Of a stretch of DNA of 64,000 nucleotides, positions 35,006 to 44,299 are shown in pieces. Below the pieces are notes generated by a model. It saw only the letters and a list, made by a program, of their open reading frames with translations, was not told the DNA's origin and searched no databases. The DNA is from Arenicellales bacterium. GTDB lineage: Bacteria > Pseudomonadota > Gammaproteobacteria > Arenicellales > JAHEKD01. The position numbers and the translations under genes were made by a program. Numbering within the stretch: the first letter of the stretch is position 1; every line of letters begins with the position of its first letter. The DNA lies in the NCBI GenBank assembly GCA_028284225.1, contig JANQSD010000011.1:1-64000 (forward strand), written 5' to 3'.

Positions 35006-35614
35006 ATGAAAACACTCGCAGCACTAGTTTTTCCAGAATTTCAGACGCTTGATCTGTTTGGGCCGCTTGAGATGTTTGGCGATCTTGATGATGAAATTGA
35101 AGTGACAGTTGTGGCTGAAAAGGCAGAGCCTGTTGTCAGTCGTCATGGTCAATACATTTCAGTCGATAAAACATTATCACAGTCCAGCACTTATGATTTG
35201 ATTTTAATCCCCGGTGGTCGTGGTACACCTGTGGAGAATAAGAACAGCGCGATCAACGATTGGATTATCGAGGCAGAAAAACACGCGCAGTTCATCATGG
35301 CTGTATGTACTGGTGGAGCATTGTTGGCCACAACAGGATTGCTTGATGGCCGCCGCGCAACAACTAACAAACAAGATTTTATCTGGAGCAAACCATTCGG
35401 CCCGTGTGTAGATTGGGTTACGCAAGCTCGCTGGGTTAAAGATGGAAAGTTTTATACCTCATCGGGTGTTTCTGCCGGTATTGATATGAGCCTTGCAGTC
35501 ATCTCATCTTTGTTCGGCAATGAAACTGCTGAAAAAATCGCACTTGAAACAGAATACGATTGGCATAGAGATCCTGATTGGGACCCTTTTGCAAAGCATC
35601 ATGGTCTTGTGTGA
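35006..35614 (+). CDS. DJ-1/PfpI-family protein
   Basis: A 202-residue stand-alone class I glutamine-amidotransferase-like protein. The nucleophile elbow is MAVCTGGALLATTGLLDGR (Cys near residue 99). The start has LVFPEFQTLDLFGPLEMFG, as in isonitrile hydratase and related enzymes. GGAG sits about 9 bp upstream of the ATG (TTGGAGATGATAG). Activity could be a hydratase, amidase or glyoxalase; it cannot be told from the sequence. It is followed by a MOSC gene on the same strand. Confidence 0.82.
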   Translation: MKTLAALVFPEFQTLDLFGPLEMFGDLDDEIEVTVVAEKAEPVVSRHGQYISVDKTLSQSSTYDLILIPGGRGTPVENKNSAINDWIIEAEKHAQFIMAVCTGGALLATTGLLDGRRATTNKQDFIWSKPFGPCVDWVTQARWVKDGKFYTSSGVSAGIDMSLAVISSLFGNETAEKIALETEYDWHRDPDWDPFAKHHGLV

Positions 35615-35662
35615 GTCATTACCGGTTAATATTGTAAACTGGCAGTTGTCTTGAATTTGAGA

Positions 35663-36370
35663 ATGGCTGGAAGTATGCCCGAAGGTGTTATCCATTCGTT
35701 ATGGCGTTACCCGGTAAAGTCCTTACTAGGGGAAAAATTAGATTCTTTACACATTGATCAACGCGGTGTTGTCAATGATCGATTATACGCAATAGCCACG
35801 CCTGAAGGTAAATTTGCAAGCGGTAAAAATACTCATAGATTTAGAAGGCTCGATGGGCTGTTCACAATGTCGGCAACCACTGATGCAGAAACTGTTTCTA
35901 TAAAATTTCCCGATGGAACAGTATTTACAAATGACTCGACTAATATCCATGAGAAATTATCTAAAACACTAGGCCAGAAAGTCGAGCTATCAAAGGAAAA
36001 TCAAATATCACACTTTGATGCAGGCTCGATTCATATTTTAACCACAGGTATGTTGTCTAAACTTCAGCGATTATTACCTCAAGCGCAGATCGATGAGCGC
36101 AGGTTCCGGCCTAATATTGTTGTTGAATTATTTCCCGATATTCCAGATGATGATTTGATTGGGAAAACCATTAGCCTTGGAGAAGTTGAGCTGAAAATTA
36201 ATACCAAAACTGAGCGATGTCGAATGATTACTTTGCAACAAGGCACTCTGGAAAGTAGACCGGAACTGTTAAAGGCAGTTTCCAAATCTTTTGGTCTTAA
36301 TGTTGGTGTCTATGCGTCGGTTTTAAAACCGGGCGTGGTTAGGCAAGATGATGGAGTTAGAGTTTTTTAG
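35663..36370 (+). CDS. MOSC-domain protein
   Basis: An approximately 235-residue protein with the MOSC N-terminal barrel start VIHSLWRYPVKSLLGE, then a MOSC domain with the conserved Cys in KTERCRMITL near residue 190. MOSC proteins bind molybdenum cofactor as sulfur carriers or act as oxime/N-hydroxy reductases with partners. The frame is open from a TTG at 35651, and ATG codons lie at 35663 and 35675; none has a clear SD, so the start is uncertain. It lies 36-60 bp after the DJ-1 gene and is probably co-transcribed. Confidence 0.78.
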   Translation: MAGSMPEGVIHSLWRYPVKSLLGEKLDSLHIDQRGVVNDRLYAIATPEGKFASGKNTHRFRRLDGLFTMSATTDAETVSIKFPDGTVFTNDSTNIHEKLSKTLGQKVELSKENQISHFDAGSIHILTTGMLSKLQRLLPQAQIDERRFRPNIVVELFPDIPDDDLIGKTISLGEVELKINTKTERCRMITLQQGTLESRPELLKAVSKSFGLNVGVYASVLKPGVVRQDDGVRVF

Positions 36371-36688
36371 ATGGGGTATTTTTTGTATGCACGTTTCATT
36401 TCCCGGTGAATTAGATCAGAACTAATCCGATCTGTTGAACTCCGAATTATTTCCTATCCCCCTAAAAGGGGGGGAGAACTAATATTCCTCCCCTCTCAGG
36501 GGAGGTAAGGTGGGGTTCTTTATCAATGCACGTTTCATTTCCCGATAAATGAGATAAGAACCAATCTGAATTGCTGAACTTTGAATTATTGCCGATGGGG
36601 AGGCTAGGTGGGGTTTTCTTGGAGAAGCCCAATATCGTCAATTGGCTTGTTGTTGGTCACAATTTGAAAAGTTTTGCATCCAAATTCA
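36371..36688. repeat. Two adjacent copies of a dispersed extragenic repeat
   Basis: Unit A (36387 to about 36517) and unit B (36526 to about 36617) both open with ATGCACGTTTCATTTCCCG, then AGATNAGAAC, TGAACT and GAATTATT, and end in a run like GGGGAGG and AGGTGGGGTT. Unit A also holds internal C-run/G-run hairpins (CCCCCTAAAAGGGGG, CCTCCCCTCTCAGGGGAGG). A third related unit lies at 41708-41801. No gene is seen in this 318-bp gap. Confidence 0.7.
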
Positions 36689-37600
36689 TCAGCCCCCAAG
36701 TAAATACTCAACAAAATCAACACAGGCTTCTTTAGCCTGTCCTGATTCGCTTAAGCGGACATGAAATCCTTCTACCGCTTTGAACTCAAGTTTTTTGTGC
36801 ATTCTTTTTAATTCTTTTTTATCTAAATAAGTCTGTACTAGGCAACTACGGGCAAGGGCAATTCCTGTGCCTTGCATTGCTAATCTGTAAGCAGATAAGG
36901 AATTGTCAACTCGGACAATACTTCGATTCTGTTTGATCGAAAAACGGCGGTTTTCTATCCACTGTTTTGCTTGCAGTGTAACTTTTTTATCCGCAAAATT
37001 GCCGGCTTGCTCAAGCCACCAGTCCCATTCGTTGTAATAACCCAGTATCTTAATAAGCGGTAAGTTGTTAATTTTATTTTGACTGATCGAGTTGGAAATA
37101 ACCGGGAACATCTGATCATGGTGTAATAACTTAAACTGATCATTTGCAGGTTCAATACTGCGGTAGTCTATTTCAATATCAGCGTCAGTTTGTTGGCCTT
37201 GTTTACTCCAGACATTATGCGTAAGTTCGATATTAAGCTGGGGGTAATGCTGCTTAAACCAGTTTAGTTTGCTGCTGAGTACATCCAGGCTATAGCTAAT
37301 GTTTGCCCTGATTGTAATTGTTGACGTATTGCGCTCTGTAAAGAGTTGTGTGGTGATTTTGTCAAGTTTTGTCAGTGTAACTTTTATTTCCTGCCAATAT
37401 CTTTGGCCGCTGTGCGTCAAGGTGATGCCATGGGCATGTCGCTTGAAGAGCTGGCAGCGCAGTTCTTTTTCCAGGGTTTTAATTTGCTTGCTGACCGCAG
37501 CCTGAGTGAGATGCAATTCTTCTGCAGCTAAAGTAAAGCTACTATGCCTGGCCGCTGATTCAAACGATCTTAATAGATGAATAGGGGTGACTTGCTTCAT
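36689..37600 (-). CDS. LysR-family regulator, GcvA-like
   Basis: A 303-residue LysR regulator. The winged HTH covers residues 5-64 with SFTLAAEELHLTQAAVSKQIKTLE. The C-terminal effector domain follows. The sequence resembles the GcvA subgroup, which often regulates glycine or betaine metabolism. It is divergent from dmdA, with about 138 bp between the two starts, so it is the best candidate regulator of the dmdA operon. Confidence 0.85.
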   Translation of the reverse strand: MKQVTPIHLLRSFESAARHSSFTLAAEELHLTQAAVSKQIKTLEKELRCQLFKRHAHGITLTHSGQRYWQEIKVTLTKLDKITTQLFTERNTSTITIRANISYSLDVLSSKLNWFKQHYPQLNIELTHNVWSKQGQQTDADIEIDYRSIEPANDQFKLLHHDQMFPVISNSISQNKINNLPLIKILGYYNEWDWWLEQAGNFADKKVTLQAKQWIENRRFSIKQNRSIVRVDNSLSAYRLAMQGTGIALARSCLVQTYLDKKELKRMHKKLEFKAVEGFHVRLSESGQAKEACVDFVEYLLGG

Positions 37601-37738
37601 GATTAACGTTTTGGAGCCTGATAACTATTATACAGCTCAGCATAACTAAAATTTAGTCTCAGATGCATAATTTTTCGTTTGCTCAAGGGTTTGTACTGTA
37701 GCATTATTAGCCAGTTTTTAAGATTATTGAGAGTAAAA

Positions 37739-38857
37739 GTGGCTACACTTTCTATATCGCGACGCATTCGTAAAACACCATTTACATCCAGAGTAGAAGC
37801 GCTGGGTGTGAAAGCGTACACAGTTTATAACAACATGTTATTAGCGACTGAGTTTAGATCGTTCGAGGCAGATTACTGGCACCTTTGTCAGCACGTACAG
37901 GTCTGGGATGTGTCCGTTGAGCGACAAGTGCAGATCAAGGGCCCGGATGCATTCAGATTGGTTCAGTTAATGACCCCAAGGAATTTAAGCAAAGCCCAGG
38001 ATGACCAATGTTTTTACTTGCCTTTGTGCGACGAGAACGGATTAATGATTAATGACCCCATTGCAATTCATATTGAGCAAGACGCCTGGTGGTTGAGTAT
38101 TGCCGACTCCGATGTGCAGTTGTGGGCCAAAGGTCTTGCTGTCGGTATGGGCTTGGATGTCGATGTCAGCGAACCGGATATTTGGCCGATAGCCATTCAG
38201 GGCCCCAAAGCCGATGAACTCATGCGCCGTGTTTTTGGTGACATTGTTGATGATATTCGATTTTTCCGTTACAAGCGTTTGGACTATCATGGGCGTAAAT
38301 TTGTAGTGTCCCGCTCTGGTTGGTCAAAGCAGGGTGGTTTTGAAGTTTATGTCGATGATCCGGTATTAGGTTGTCAACTTTGGGATGAATTGTTTGAAAA
38401 AGGTGCCGATCTGAATGTTGGCCCCGGTTGTCCGAATTTAATCGAACGCATTGAAAGCGGCTTGCTCTCTTTTGGTAACGATATGGATTTTCACCATTCA
38501 CCGTTACAATGCGGGTTACGAAAATATTGCCATCTTGACCAGGATATAGAAAGCCTGAGCCTGGACGCTTTACGCCGGCAGGACAGGCAAGGTGTGCCTT
38601 CTCGTTTAATGGGTTTGATGGCTGTAGGCCAGAATGAAACGCCAGAAGATAAAACAGTGTACCTGGAAAACAACAAAATTGGCGAAGTGTTTTCCGATTG
38701 TTTGTCGCCACGCTATGGCGCTTATTTGGCGATTGCCATGTTGGATAGTCAGGCAATCGAAAAAGTAATGATGAATCAGGGTCAGGGTCTAAGTATTAAT
38801 ATGGGTAGCCAGGCGCTTGCGGTTAAGTGCATGGAAATACCTTTTGAGTTTGAATGA
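37739..38857 (+). CDS. dmdA: DMSP demethylase DmdA or close homologue
   Basis: A 372-residue GcvT-fold tetrahydrofolate-dependent methyltransferase. The start GTG at 37739 (GAGAGT five bases upstream) gives MATLSISRR, which matches the N-terminus and length of known DmdA better than the longer frame from 37679. Blocks matching my memory of SAR11 DmdA are ISRRIRKTPFTS, GVKAYTVYNNMLL, HVQVWDVSVERQVQIKGPDA, SRSGWSKQGGFE and GCPNLIERIESGLLS. DmdA moves a methyl group from dimethylsulfoniopropionate to THF, giving methylmercaptopropionate and 5-methyl-THF. It could also be a DmdA-like enzyme for another methylated compound. It lies 11 bp before an acyl-CoA enzyme gene. Confidence 0.8.
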   Translation: MATLSISRRIRKTPFTSRVEALGVKAYTVYNNMLLATEFRSFEADYWHLCQHVQVWDVSVERQVQIKGPDAFRLVQLMTPRNLSKAQDDQCFYLPLCDENGLMINDPIAIHIEQDAWWLSIADSDVQLWAKGLAVGMGLDVDVSEPDIWPIAIQGPKADELMRRVFGDIVDDIRFFRYKRLDYHGRKFVVSRSGWSKQGGFEVYVDDPVLGCQLWDELFEKGADLNVGPGCPNLIERIESGLLSFGNDMDFHHSPLQCGLRKYCHLDQDIESLSLDALRRQDRQGVPSRLMGLMAVGQNETPEDKTVYLENNKIGEVFSDCLSPRYGAYLAIAMLDSQAIEKVMMNQGQGLSINMGSQALAVKCMEIPFEFE

Positions 38858-38868
38858 GAACGTAAACG

Positions 38869-41205
38869 ATGTTTAAAAAAGTAGCAGTGATAGGTTCCGG
38901 AACCATGGGCTCAGGCATAGCCGGGCAGGTAGCAAATGCCGGTGTTGAAGTTTGGCTGTTGGATTTGCCCAGCGAAGGAGAAGATGTGAATGCCATTGCC
39001 GCCAAAGGTTTGGAGCGCTTAAAAGATCCGAATCAACCCGGTTTGATGAGTGAAGAAGCCCAGGCCAGGATTCATCTAGGCAATATTCGCGATGATCTTG
39101 CTGTGGTGGCTGAATGCGACTGGATTGCTGAAGCAGTGGTGGAACGGCTGGATATAAAGCACCAACTCTATGCGCAAGTCGCTGAGCATATGCGAAATGA
39201 TGCCATTTTAACCTCTAATACCTCGACGATTCCTATCAAGCTGCTGACTGAGAGTATGTCGGAGCAGCTAAAGCAACGTTTTGCGATTACACATTTTTTC
39301 AACCCAGTTCGATTCATGCGCTTGCTGGAACTTGTGCGGGGTGAGCATACTACTGACGAAGTGATGCAAAAACTTGAGGAGTTTTGTGAGCAGAATTTAG
39401 GTAAAGGAGTTGTTCGGTGTGCAGATACACCTGGATTTTTGGCTAATCGTGTGGGTGTGTTTGCGATTCAATGTGCTTTACATGAAGCGTTTAAAATGAA
39501 TATGGCTCCGCAGGTTGCTGATAGTTTATTCGGTCGACCTATGGGTATTCCTAAAACCGGTGTGTTTGGGCTTTATGATTTAATCGGCATCGATTTAATG
39601 TCGGATGTAGTTAAATCATTAGTCAGCATCCTGCCGCAAAAAGATGCCTTCCATGCTGTGGCAGAGCCGATTGACATTATGACTCAGATGATTGCCAATG
39701 ATCAGCGTGGTAATAAATCAGGTAAAGGCTTTTACTATCAAGCTGACTCATCTGCTGATAAGCAAGTATTAGACTTTGCAACAAGCACCTATGTCGATTT
39801 TGAACGTCCTAATATCGATATCGCACTGCGGGCAGAAAAGCAGGGCATCAAATGTTTGTTAGATGATGACAGTGACTATGGCGATTATGCCTGGCAAGTG
39901 ATGTCACAAACACTATGTTATGCTGCATCCTTGATTCCGGAAGTCGGTAATGACCCCAGCGCTGTAGATGAAGCTATGAAGCTGGGCTATAACTGGATTT
40001 CCGGACCATTTGAAATTATCGATGAGATCGGTATTGACTATTTTGCTGATCGTTTGCGCAGTGAGAATCGAGCGATTCCAGCGATAATCAGTCAGGCACT
40101 GGCAAGTGAACAAAAGTCATTTTATCGAGTGGCCGAAACGGATTATCAGCGTCGCCTGTGGCAATCAGGCTCTAATGACCTTGAGTGGCAGACCATTACC
40201 AGGGCACCGGGGGTGGTTCGATTTAATGAAACCCGTAACACCCTTAAACCAGTTAATAGCAATGAATCTGCCAGCTGGTTTGATTATCAGAACATCGCAC
40301 TGGTTGAGTTTCATAGCAAGGCTAACGCACTGGATGCACAGTCCATGCAGATTTTGGAAGATGCCTTAAATCAAGTTCAATCGTTGGGGCTTAAAGGCTT
40401 GATTGTGCATAACGATGCCCAGCATTTTTCTTGCGGTGTCAATCTGGGAGCGGTTAGAGCCTTTATTGAAGCGCAGGATTTTGATGGTTTGGATAAATTT
40501 CTAGATCATTTTCAACAAACCGTGCACAAAATGTCGCACGCTGATTTCCCCGTGGTGGCAGCTCCGGCCGGTATGTCAATTGGTGGCGGATTTGAGGTGG
40601 TGTTACATGCCCAGCATGTTATCTGCCATGCTAACTCGGTGATGGGGTTGGTTGAAAGCCTGGTTGGCGTAGTGCCGGCAGGGGGTGGTTGCAAAGAGAA
40701 TCTTTACCGCTGGATTGACAAGCTCGATCTGGATGTCAGCAATATTGCTGATGCCTCGTGGAAAGCGTTTATGAATATCGGTTATGGACGCACCGCGACA
40801 TCACCTCAGCAAGCACGCAAACTGGCGATGTTGCGAGATTCCGATCCATATTTAATGAATCGGGATCGCTTGCTTGCAAAAGCTGTTGAATATATAAATC
40901 AACAACAAACACCTATTCATCCTGATCGACCTGAATTAACGATGCCGGGCCGTGATGTTTATCAGGCTATGGGCGAATGGCTGGACCAGGGGCATAATAA
41001 AGGCATGTTTACACCGCATGATACGGTTACCGGACGTGCTATTGCCAGTATTGTTTCTGGGGGTGATATTGATGCCGGCACTGTCTGGACAGAACAGGAC
41101 TTATATGACGCCGAACGTCGTGCCTTTTTATCACTGGCCCAAACCGAAGCAACTTATGCGCGGATTAGCACCTTGCTTGATACAGGTAAAAATCTGAGAA
41201 ATTAA
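38869..41205 (+). CDS. Bifunctional 3-hydroxyacyl-CoA dehydrogenase/enoyl-CoA hydratase, FadN-like
   Basis: A 778-residue protein in the FadN order: an N-terminal dehydrogenase and a C-terminal crotonase. The NAD site is GSGTMGSG at residues 9-16. The block HFFNPVRFMRLLELV (about 141-155) holds the catalytic region. The crotonase part begins near 455 (ALVEFHSKANALD), with oxyanion-region sequence HFSCGVNLGA and the PAGMSIGGGFEV and GLVESLVGVVPAGGG blocks near 560-605. It oxidises 3-hydroxyacyl-CoA and hydrates enoyl-CoA. It starts 11 bp after dmdA, so it may process the CoA intermediates of DMSP or a related acid, standing in for DmdD-type hydration; that is an inference. Confidence 0.85.
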   Translation: MFKKVAVIGSGTMGSGIAGQVANAGVEVWLLDLPSEGEDVNAIAAKGLERLKDPNQPGLMSEEAQARIHLGNIRDDLAVVAECDWIAEAVVERLDIKHQLYAQVAEHMRNDAILTSNTSTIPIKLLTESMSEQLKQRFAITHFFNPVRFMRLLELVRGEHTTDEVMQKLEEFCEQNLGKGVVRCADTPGFLANRVGVFAIQCALHEAFKMNMAPQVADSLFGRPMGIPKTGVFGLYDLIGIDLMSDVVKSLVSILPQKDAFHAVAEPIDIMTQMIANDQRGNKSGKGFYYQADSSADKQVLDFATSTYVDFERPNIDIALRAEKQGIKCLLDDDSDYGDYAWQVMSQTLCYAASLIPEVGNDPSAVDEAMKLGYNWISGPFEIIDEIGIDYFADRLRSENRAIPAIISQALASEQKSFYRVAETDYQRRLWQSGSNDLEWQTITRAPGVVRFNETRNTLKPVNSNESASWFDYQNIALVEFHSKANALDAQSMQILEDALNQVQSLGLKGLIVHNDAQHFSCGVNLGAVRAFIEAQDFDGLDKFLDHFQQTVHKMSHADFPVVAAPAGMSIGGGFEVVLHAQHVICHANSVMGLVESLVGVVPAGGGCKENLYRWIDKLDLDVSNIADASWKAFMNIGYGRTATSPQQARKLAMLRDSDPYLMNRDRLLAKAVEYINQQQTPIHPDRPELTMPGRDVYQAMGEWLDQGHNKGMFTPHDTVTGRAIASIVSGGDIDAGTVWTEQDLYDAERRAFLSLAQTEATYARISTLLDTGKNLRN

Positions 41206-41306
41206 TAGGCTCCTTAAAACGGGAGAGTTTGTCATTCTCAGTCATTGTAAAAGCAGTGACTCAGTCATCCTGATATAATTGATTAACTAGATATAAAACT
41301 TTTGTT

Positions 41307-41519
41307 ATGAAATCTAACTTAGATCAACAGTTTCAGAGAGAACATCAAATCACCCATGAAAGCTTTGGAGATAAAGTAGCCAAAGGTATCACCAGCGGAT
41401 TATCTCGTTTCTTGAGTAAATTATGCGCTTGGTTTGATGTGACACCGGAAAGCATAAAGAGGCAAAAGCCAGGTGCTCGAGGAAACGCTCCACCGCCTTC
41501 TGGTGGCGTTTCTTCTTAG
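41307..41519 (+). CDS. Small protein of unknown function
   Basis: A 70-residue hydrophilic protein with a short amphipathic helix (VAKGITSGLSRFLSKLCAW) and a Pro/Gly-rich end. It follows the dmdA-fadN-like pair by about 100 bp on the same strand. No SD is obvious and no family is recognised. Its last codons overlap a GC-rich hairpin, so part of this frame may be a terminator rather than protein. Confidence 0.45.
   Translation: MKSNLDQQFQREHQITHESFGDKVAKGITSGLSRFLSKLCAWFDVTPESIKRQKPGARGNAPPPSGGVSS
41482..41511 (+). terminator. Hairpin at the end of the dmdA cluster
   Basis: Arms GAAACGC(TC)CACC and GGTGGCGTTTC pair over 11 bp with a two-base bulge, and T-rich sequence follows. It overlaps the end of the 70-residue frame. 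A transcription end for the cluster here is plausible. Confidence 0.45.
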
Positions 41520-41624
41520 TCGATTGCTTTATTGTCTTGATAGTAATAAAAATATTTTTACGATCTAACCGGGCAATGTAAAACAATCTGTTAATTCGGA
41601 TTGGTTGCGGTTGTAGATGTGTTT

Positions 41625-41802
41625 TAACCCCCTCTAACTCCCCCTGGAAGGGGGAGAAACGGAGGGTTCCTCCCCTGTCAGGGGAGGACAGGTGGGGTTT
41701 TATATAAATGCCCGTGTCGTTTCCCGGTAAAACAGATGTGCATTAGGTCGTAATCATTGAATTTTTATCATTGCCCGTCCCCTATCAGGGGGGCAGGTGG
41801 AG
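41625..41802. repeat. Dispersed extragenic repeat, third copy
   Basis: CCCCTCTAACTCCCCCTGG through AGGGGAGGACAGGTGGGG is followed by a unit opening ATGCCCGTGTCGTTTCCCGG at 41708 and ending CCCCTATCAGGGGGGCAGG. It matches the two copies at 36387-36617. Its end overlaps the possible GTG start of the next gene. Confidence 0.65.
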
Positions 41803-41817
41803 AATACTAAAAGCACA

Positions 41818-42474
41818 ATGACTAATAATCCACAAATTGAATTTTATTTTGATCCGATCAGTCCATATGTTTGGTTAGCGGCTACTCAGCTGGAGAGAAT
41901 CAAACAACACACAAATTTACAAATTGTGCTCAAACCGATCTTATTTGCCGGGCTGCTAAAAGCGCACGAGCATAAAGGCCCTGCAGAAATCCCCGCTAAG
42001 CGAATATATACTTTCACTGATGTATTAAGACGTGCCACAAGTTACGGTTTGGATGTCAAAGGCCCGGCTTATCATCCATTTAATCCGTTATTAGCCCTTA
42101 GAACATCGATTGCGATTAAAGATGATGAAACTCGGTTGAAATACGCAGTATTATTGCTTGATGCGGCCTGGGCCAAGGGCGAAGATATCACTCAAGTGCA
42201 AACCATCCAGGAAATTGCTAAGCAATGCCAGTTAGACCCTGAATGGATAGTGTCTTGTGCTCAGGATGTTCAAATTAAGCAACAGCTTGCAGATGCGACT
42301 GATCAAGCTATCGCATTAGGCATTTTTGGCGTACCAACTTTCCGTATCGACAATCAGCTATTTTGGGGTGATGATCGAATCAATGAAATGCTTCGATATA
42401 TAGATGGGCAGCACATTGATGAAACCATTCTAAGTGACTTGCTGGACAGGACATCTGGAGCTAAAAATAGATAA
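41818..42474 (+). CDS. DSBA-fold 2-hydroxychromene-2-carboxylate isomerase-like protein
   Basis: A 218-residue GST-kappa/HCCA-isomerase-type protein. The start QIEFYFDPISPYVWLAA has the typical SPY/F motif of the active site near residues 14-16, and the late block IFGVPTFRIDNQLFWGDDR is the cis-Pro region. The true start is probably ATG 41818; a GTG at 41797 lies inside repeat sequence. These enzymes use glutathione to isomerise ring-cleavage products; the substrate here is unknown. Confidence 0.78.
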   Translation: MTNNPQIEFYFDPISPYVWLAATQLERIKQHTNLQIVLKPILFAGLLKAHEHKGPAEIPAKRIYTFTDVLRRATSYGLDVKGPAYHPFNPLLALRTSIAIKDDETRLKYAVLLLDAAWAKGEDITQVQTIQEIAKQCQLDPEWIVSCAQDVQIKQQLADATDQAIALGIFGVPTFRIDNQLFWGDDRINEMLRYIDGQHIDETILSDLLDRTSGAKNR

Positions 42475-43152
42475 CTAACCTGATATTGAATTGTGTCATC
42501 CTGAGCTTATATAACAACGCAAGCAGTGTCTGGGGTTTGGAAGATTTCCTTAAGGTCAAAGCGGTCAGCGACTGGGCTGAGGATGAAGCGGCCTAAACAT
42601 TGGTTTTGAGCACAATTTTGGATAGTGCTGATTTATATCATGTGGATTACGATCTGGCATATTAAAAACTCGCGATTGATAATACGCTAGTCGTGACGAC
42701 TAAAGCTAACACTACACAGTAGCTTGTGATTAGTAATTTCATCAGGTTTTCCTTTGGTTGAGGTTTTTATAATTATTAGTGTTATCCTAAGCAAAGGCGA
42801 AGGATCAAAAAAGCGGGCAAGTTAGATAACTAGCGAAATAAATCCGGCCACAAGTAACGACCCCATACACAATCTATATTTACTTTCTGCTGACATTGTT
42901 CTTTAAAATTGAGTTCTTGTTAATGCGAATCTTAAGTCGAAAATGTTAACTTTTCTATGAACTGGTTCACAAAGAGAAAAAAGTTTGCAACTTTTTTCTT
43001 CCCGAGGAGCTAAGGCGACCAGGGATCTACCAAAGACAGTTTGGGCATTAATTAAAAATAACCACTTTGCTTAATCTAGTAGCCAATCCACTTAGATCTC
43101 TCGGCAAGTTCGGGATGGCAAAACTAAATTATTCGGGATAAAAAGAAATAAA
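42475..43152. other. Gene-poor region with repeat debris
   Basis: No supported gene in 678 bp. Fragments of dispersed repeats occur: GTCATCCTGAGC near 42495, GTTATCCTAAGCAAAGGCG at 42781, and AGATCTCTCGGCAAGTTCGG at 43094-43113 resembling the repeats at 57.7 kb. A perfect hairpin, GAAAAAAGTT-TGC-AACTTTTTTC, lies at 42976-42998 and could be a terminator on either strand. Confidence 0.5.
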
Positions 43153-43494
43153 TTACTTTTGAACTGTCCCCTGATGATGCAACATTTGCCAGATATCATG
43201 GTCCTTTTTCCAGATAGAAGTTCTTAGTGCCTTGGAAGAGTTTGATATGGACTGATAATGAATCAAAATACAATCGTCAGCTAAATGTTTGAATGAAAAA
43301 TTTGAAAGTTGACAAGGGTTCGTATTTTCATGAAGGCATCTCAATATATCTGCTTTATTGTAGGTTTTTCCAGAACAACCGACCTCCATGAAATCATCGT
43401 GAATTAATGCTGCCAATCTTTGAATGTTTGAACGTGTTGAGAGCTCTGTTAATTCAATTTCAAGATTTTTGATTGTTTCAAAGCAGTTTTCCAT
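43153..43494 (-). CDS. NTF2/SnoaL-like protein (DUF4440 type)
   Basis: A 113-residue small protein of the NTF2-like fold, with the DUF4440-type pattern ELELT...LIHDDFMEVGCSGKTY and a C-terminal IWKKDHDIWQMLHHQGT. No catalytic residues can be assigned. It lies 15 bp downstream of the endonuclease gene on the same strand, so both may be co-transcribed. Function unknown. Confidence 0.7.
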   Translation of the reverse strand: MENCFETIKNLEIELTELSTRSNIQRLAALIHDDFMEVGCSGKTYNKADILRCLHENTNPCQLSNFSFKHLADDCILIHYQSISNSSKALRTSIWKKDHDIWQMLHHQGTVQK

Positions 43495-43509
43495 GGTTCA
43501 AAACGATAA

Positions 43510-44157
43510 CTAAAAGCGTTTGCCGTCTATATAAGGATTTCGATTACCCTGTATGCTTTGTATTTTGTCATTACGCTGTTTTTCAAATTCGTCAGGTGGG
43601 TCAGCTTTATTCCATTTTTCCAGGATAGCAATTTGCTTGTCGAATAACCTGAGATCATAGGTGTCTGCCATATAAAACATAGCGCGTGCAACATTGCCGC
43701 GAACTTCTTCACGTGGCTCGACTAATCTGGGCCGGTTATGCTGTACTTCAAAGTCACAGGAACCGTAGTTGCGTTTCTCTCCATTGACCATGCCAAAGGC
43801 AATGCTGGAGCGTTCTTCGTTAATATCAGAGCGGGAAGGATAAAGATTGTGCAGATCTGCTTCAATCTGATTAAATAAATCACTATTTCGTCGACACTCT
43901 TTGCGTCGGCCGCAATTGAGTGTATGTGCCACCCAGCCCATGGGAAAAACGTGTTCGATATTAATTCCACGGTTATAACCGCCGTCGAATTTTTCACCGC
44001 AATATAACGTTTCGCCGCCGTCAGGGTAGAGTTTGCTCCAGAAAATTTCCCGTGCGGTTTCGTAGTCTTCGATTGATTGCAGGTTTCTGACAACGTCCTC
44101 ACTGCATGCCGACAGGCAGAAGAATGCCAAAAAGCTAAAAATATTGATTCGTTTCAT
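43510..44157 (-). CDS. endA: Endonuclease I (EndA/NucM-type), lipoprotein form
   Basis: A 215-residue extracytoplasmic nuclease. The N-terminus is a lipoprotein signal with the lipobox LSAC near residue 18. The active-site block NIEHVFPMGW near residues 72-81 corresponds to the His-Me-finger motif REHVWPKS of EndA, followed by SDLFNQIEADLHNLYPSRSDIN. It should cut DNA nonspecifically outside the cytoplasm, for nutrient or transformation purposes. The lipid anchor is less usual than the soluble periplasmic EndA. Confidence 0.85.
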   Translation of the reverse strand: MKRINIFSFLAFFCLSACSEDVVRNLQSIEDYETAREIFWSKLYPDGGETLYCGEKFDGGYNRGINIEHVFPMGWVAHTLNCGRRKECRRNSDLFNQIEADLHNLYPSRSDINEERSSIAFGMVNGEKRNYGSCDFEVQHNRPRLVEPREEVRGNVARAMFYMADTYDLRLFDKQIAILEKWNKADPPDEFEKQRNDKIQSIQGNRNPYIDGKRF

Positions 44158-44235
44158 GAGTTAGTTTTAGCTTGTTTTTTTGCCAGAAGATCCCGCAATG
44201 AATGCAGGAAATAGTTTGAATTCGCCTGTCCCGGA

Positions 44236-44254
44236 TACCGGATCAAGTCCGGTA
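44236..44254. repeat. Extragenic palindrome
   Basis: TACCGGA-TCAAG-TCCGGTA forms a hairpin related to the one at 34754-34832. It lies between two genes on the same strand. Confidence 0.5.
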
Positions 44255-44299
44255 CAAGTTCTCTTCCGGGATATCCCAAATTAGCCACAGTGTCTTGCA

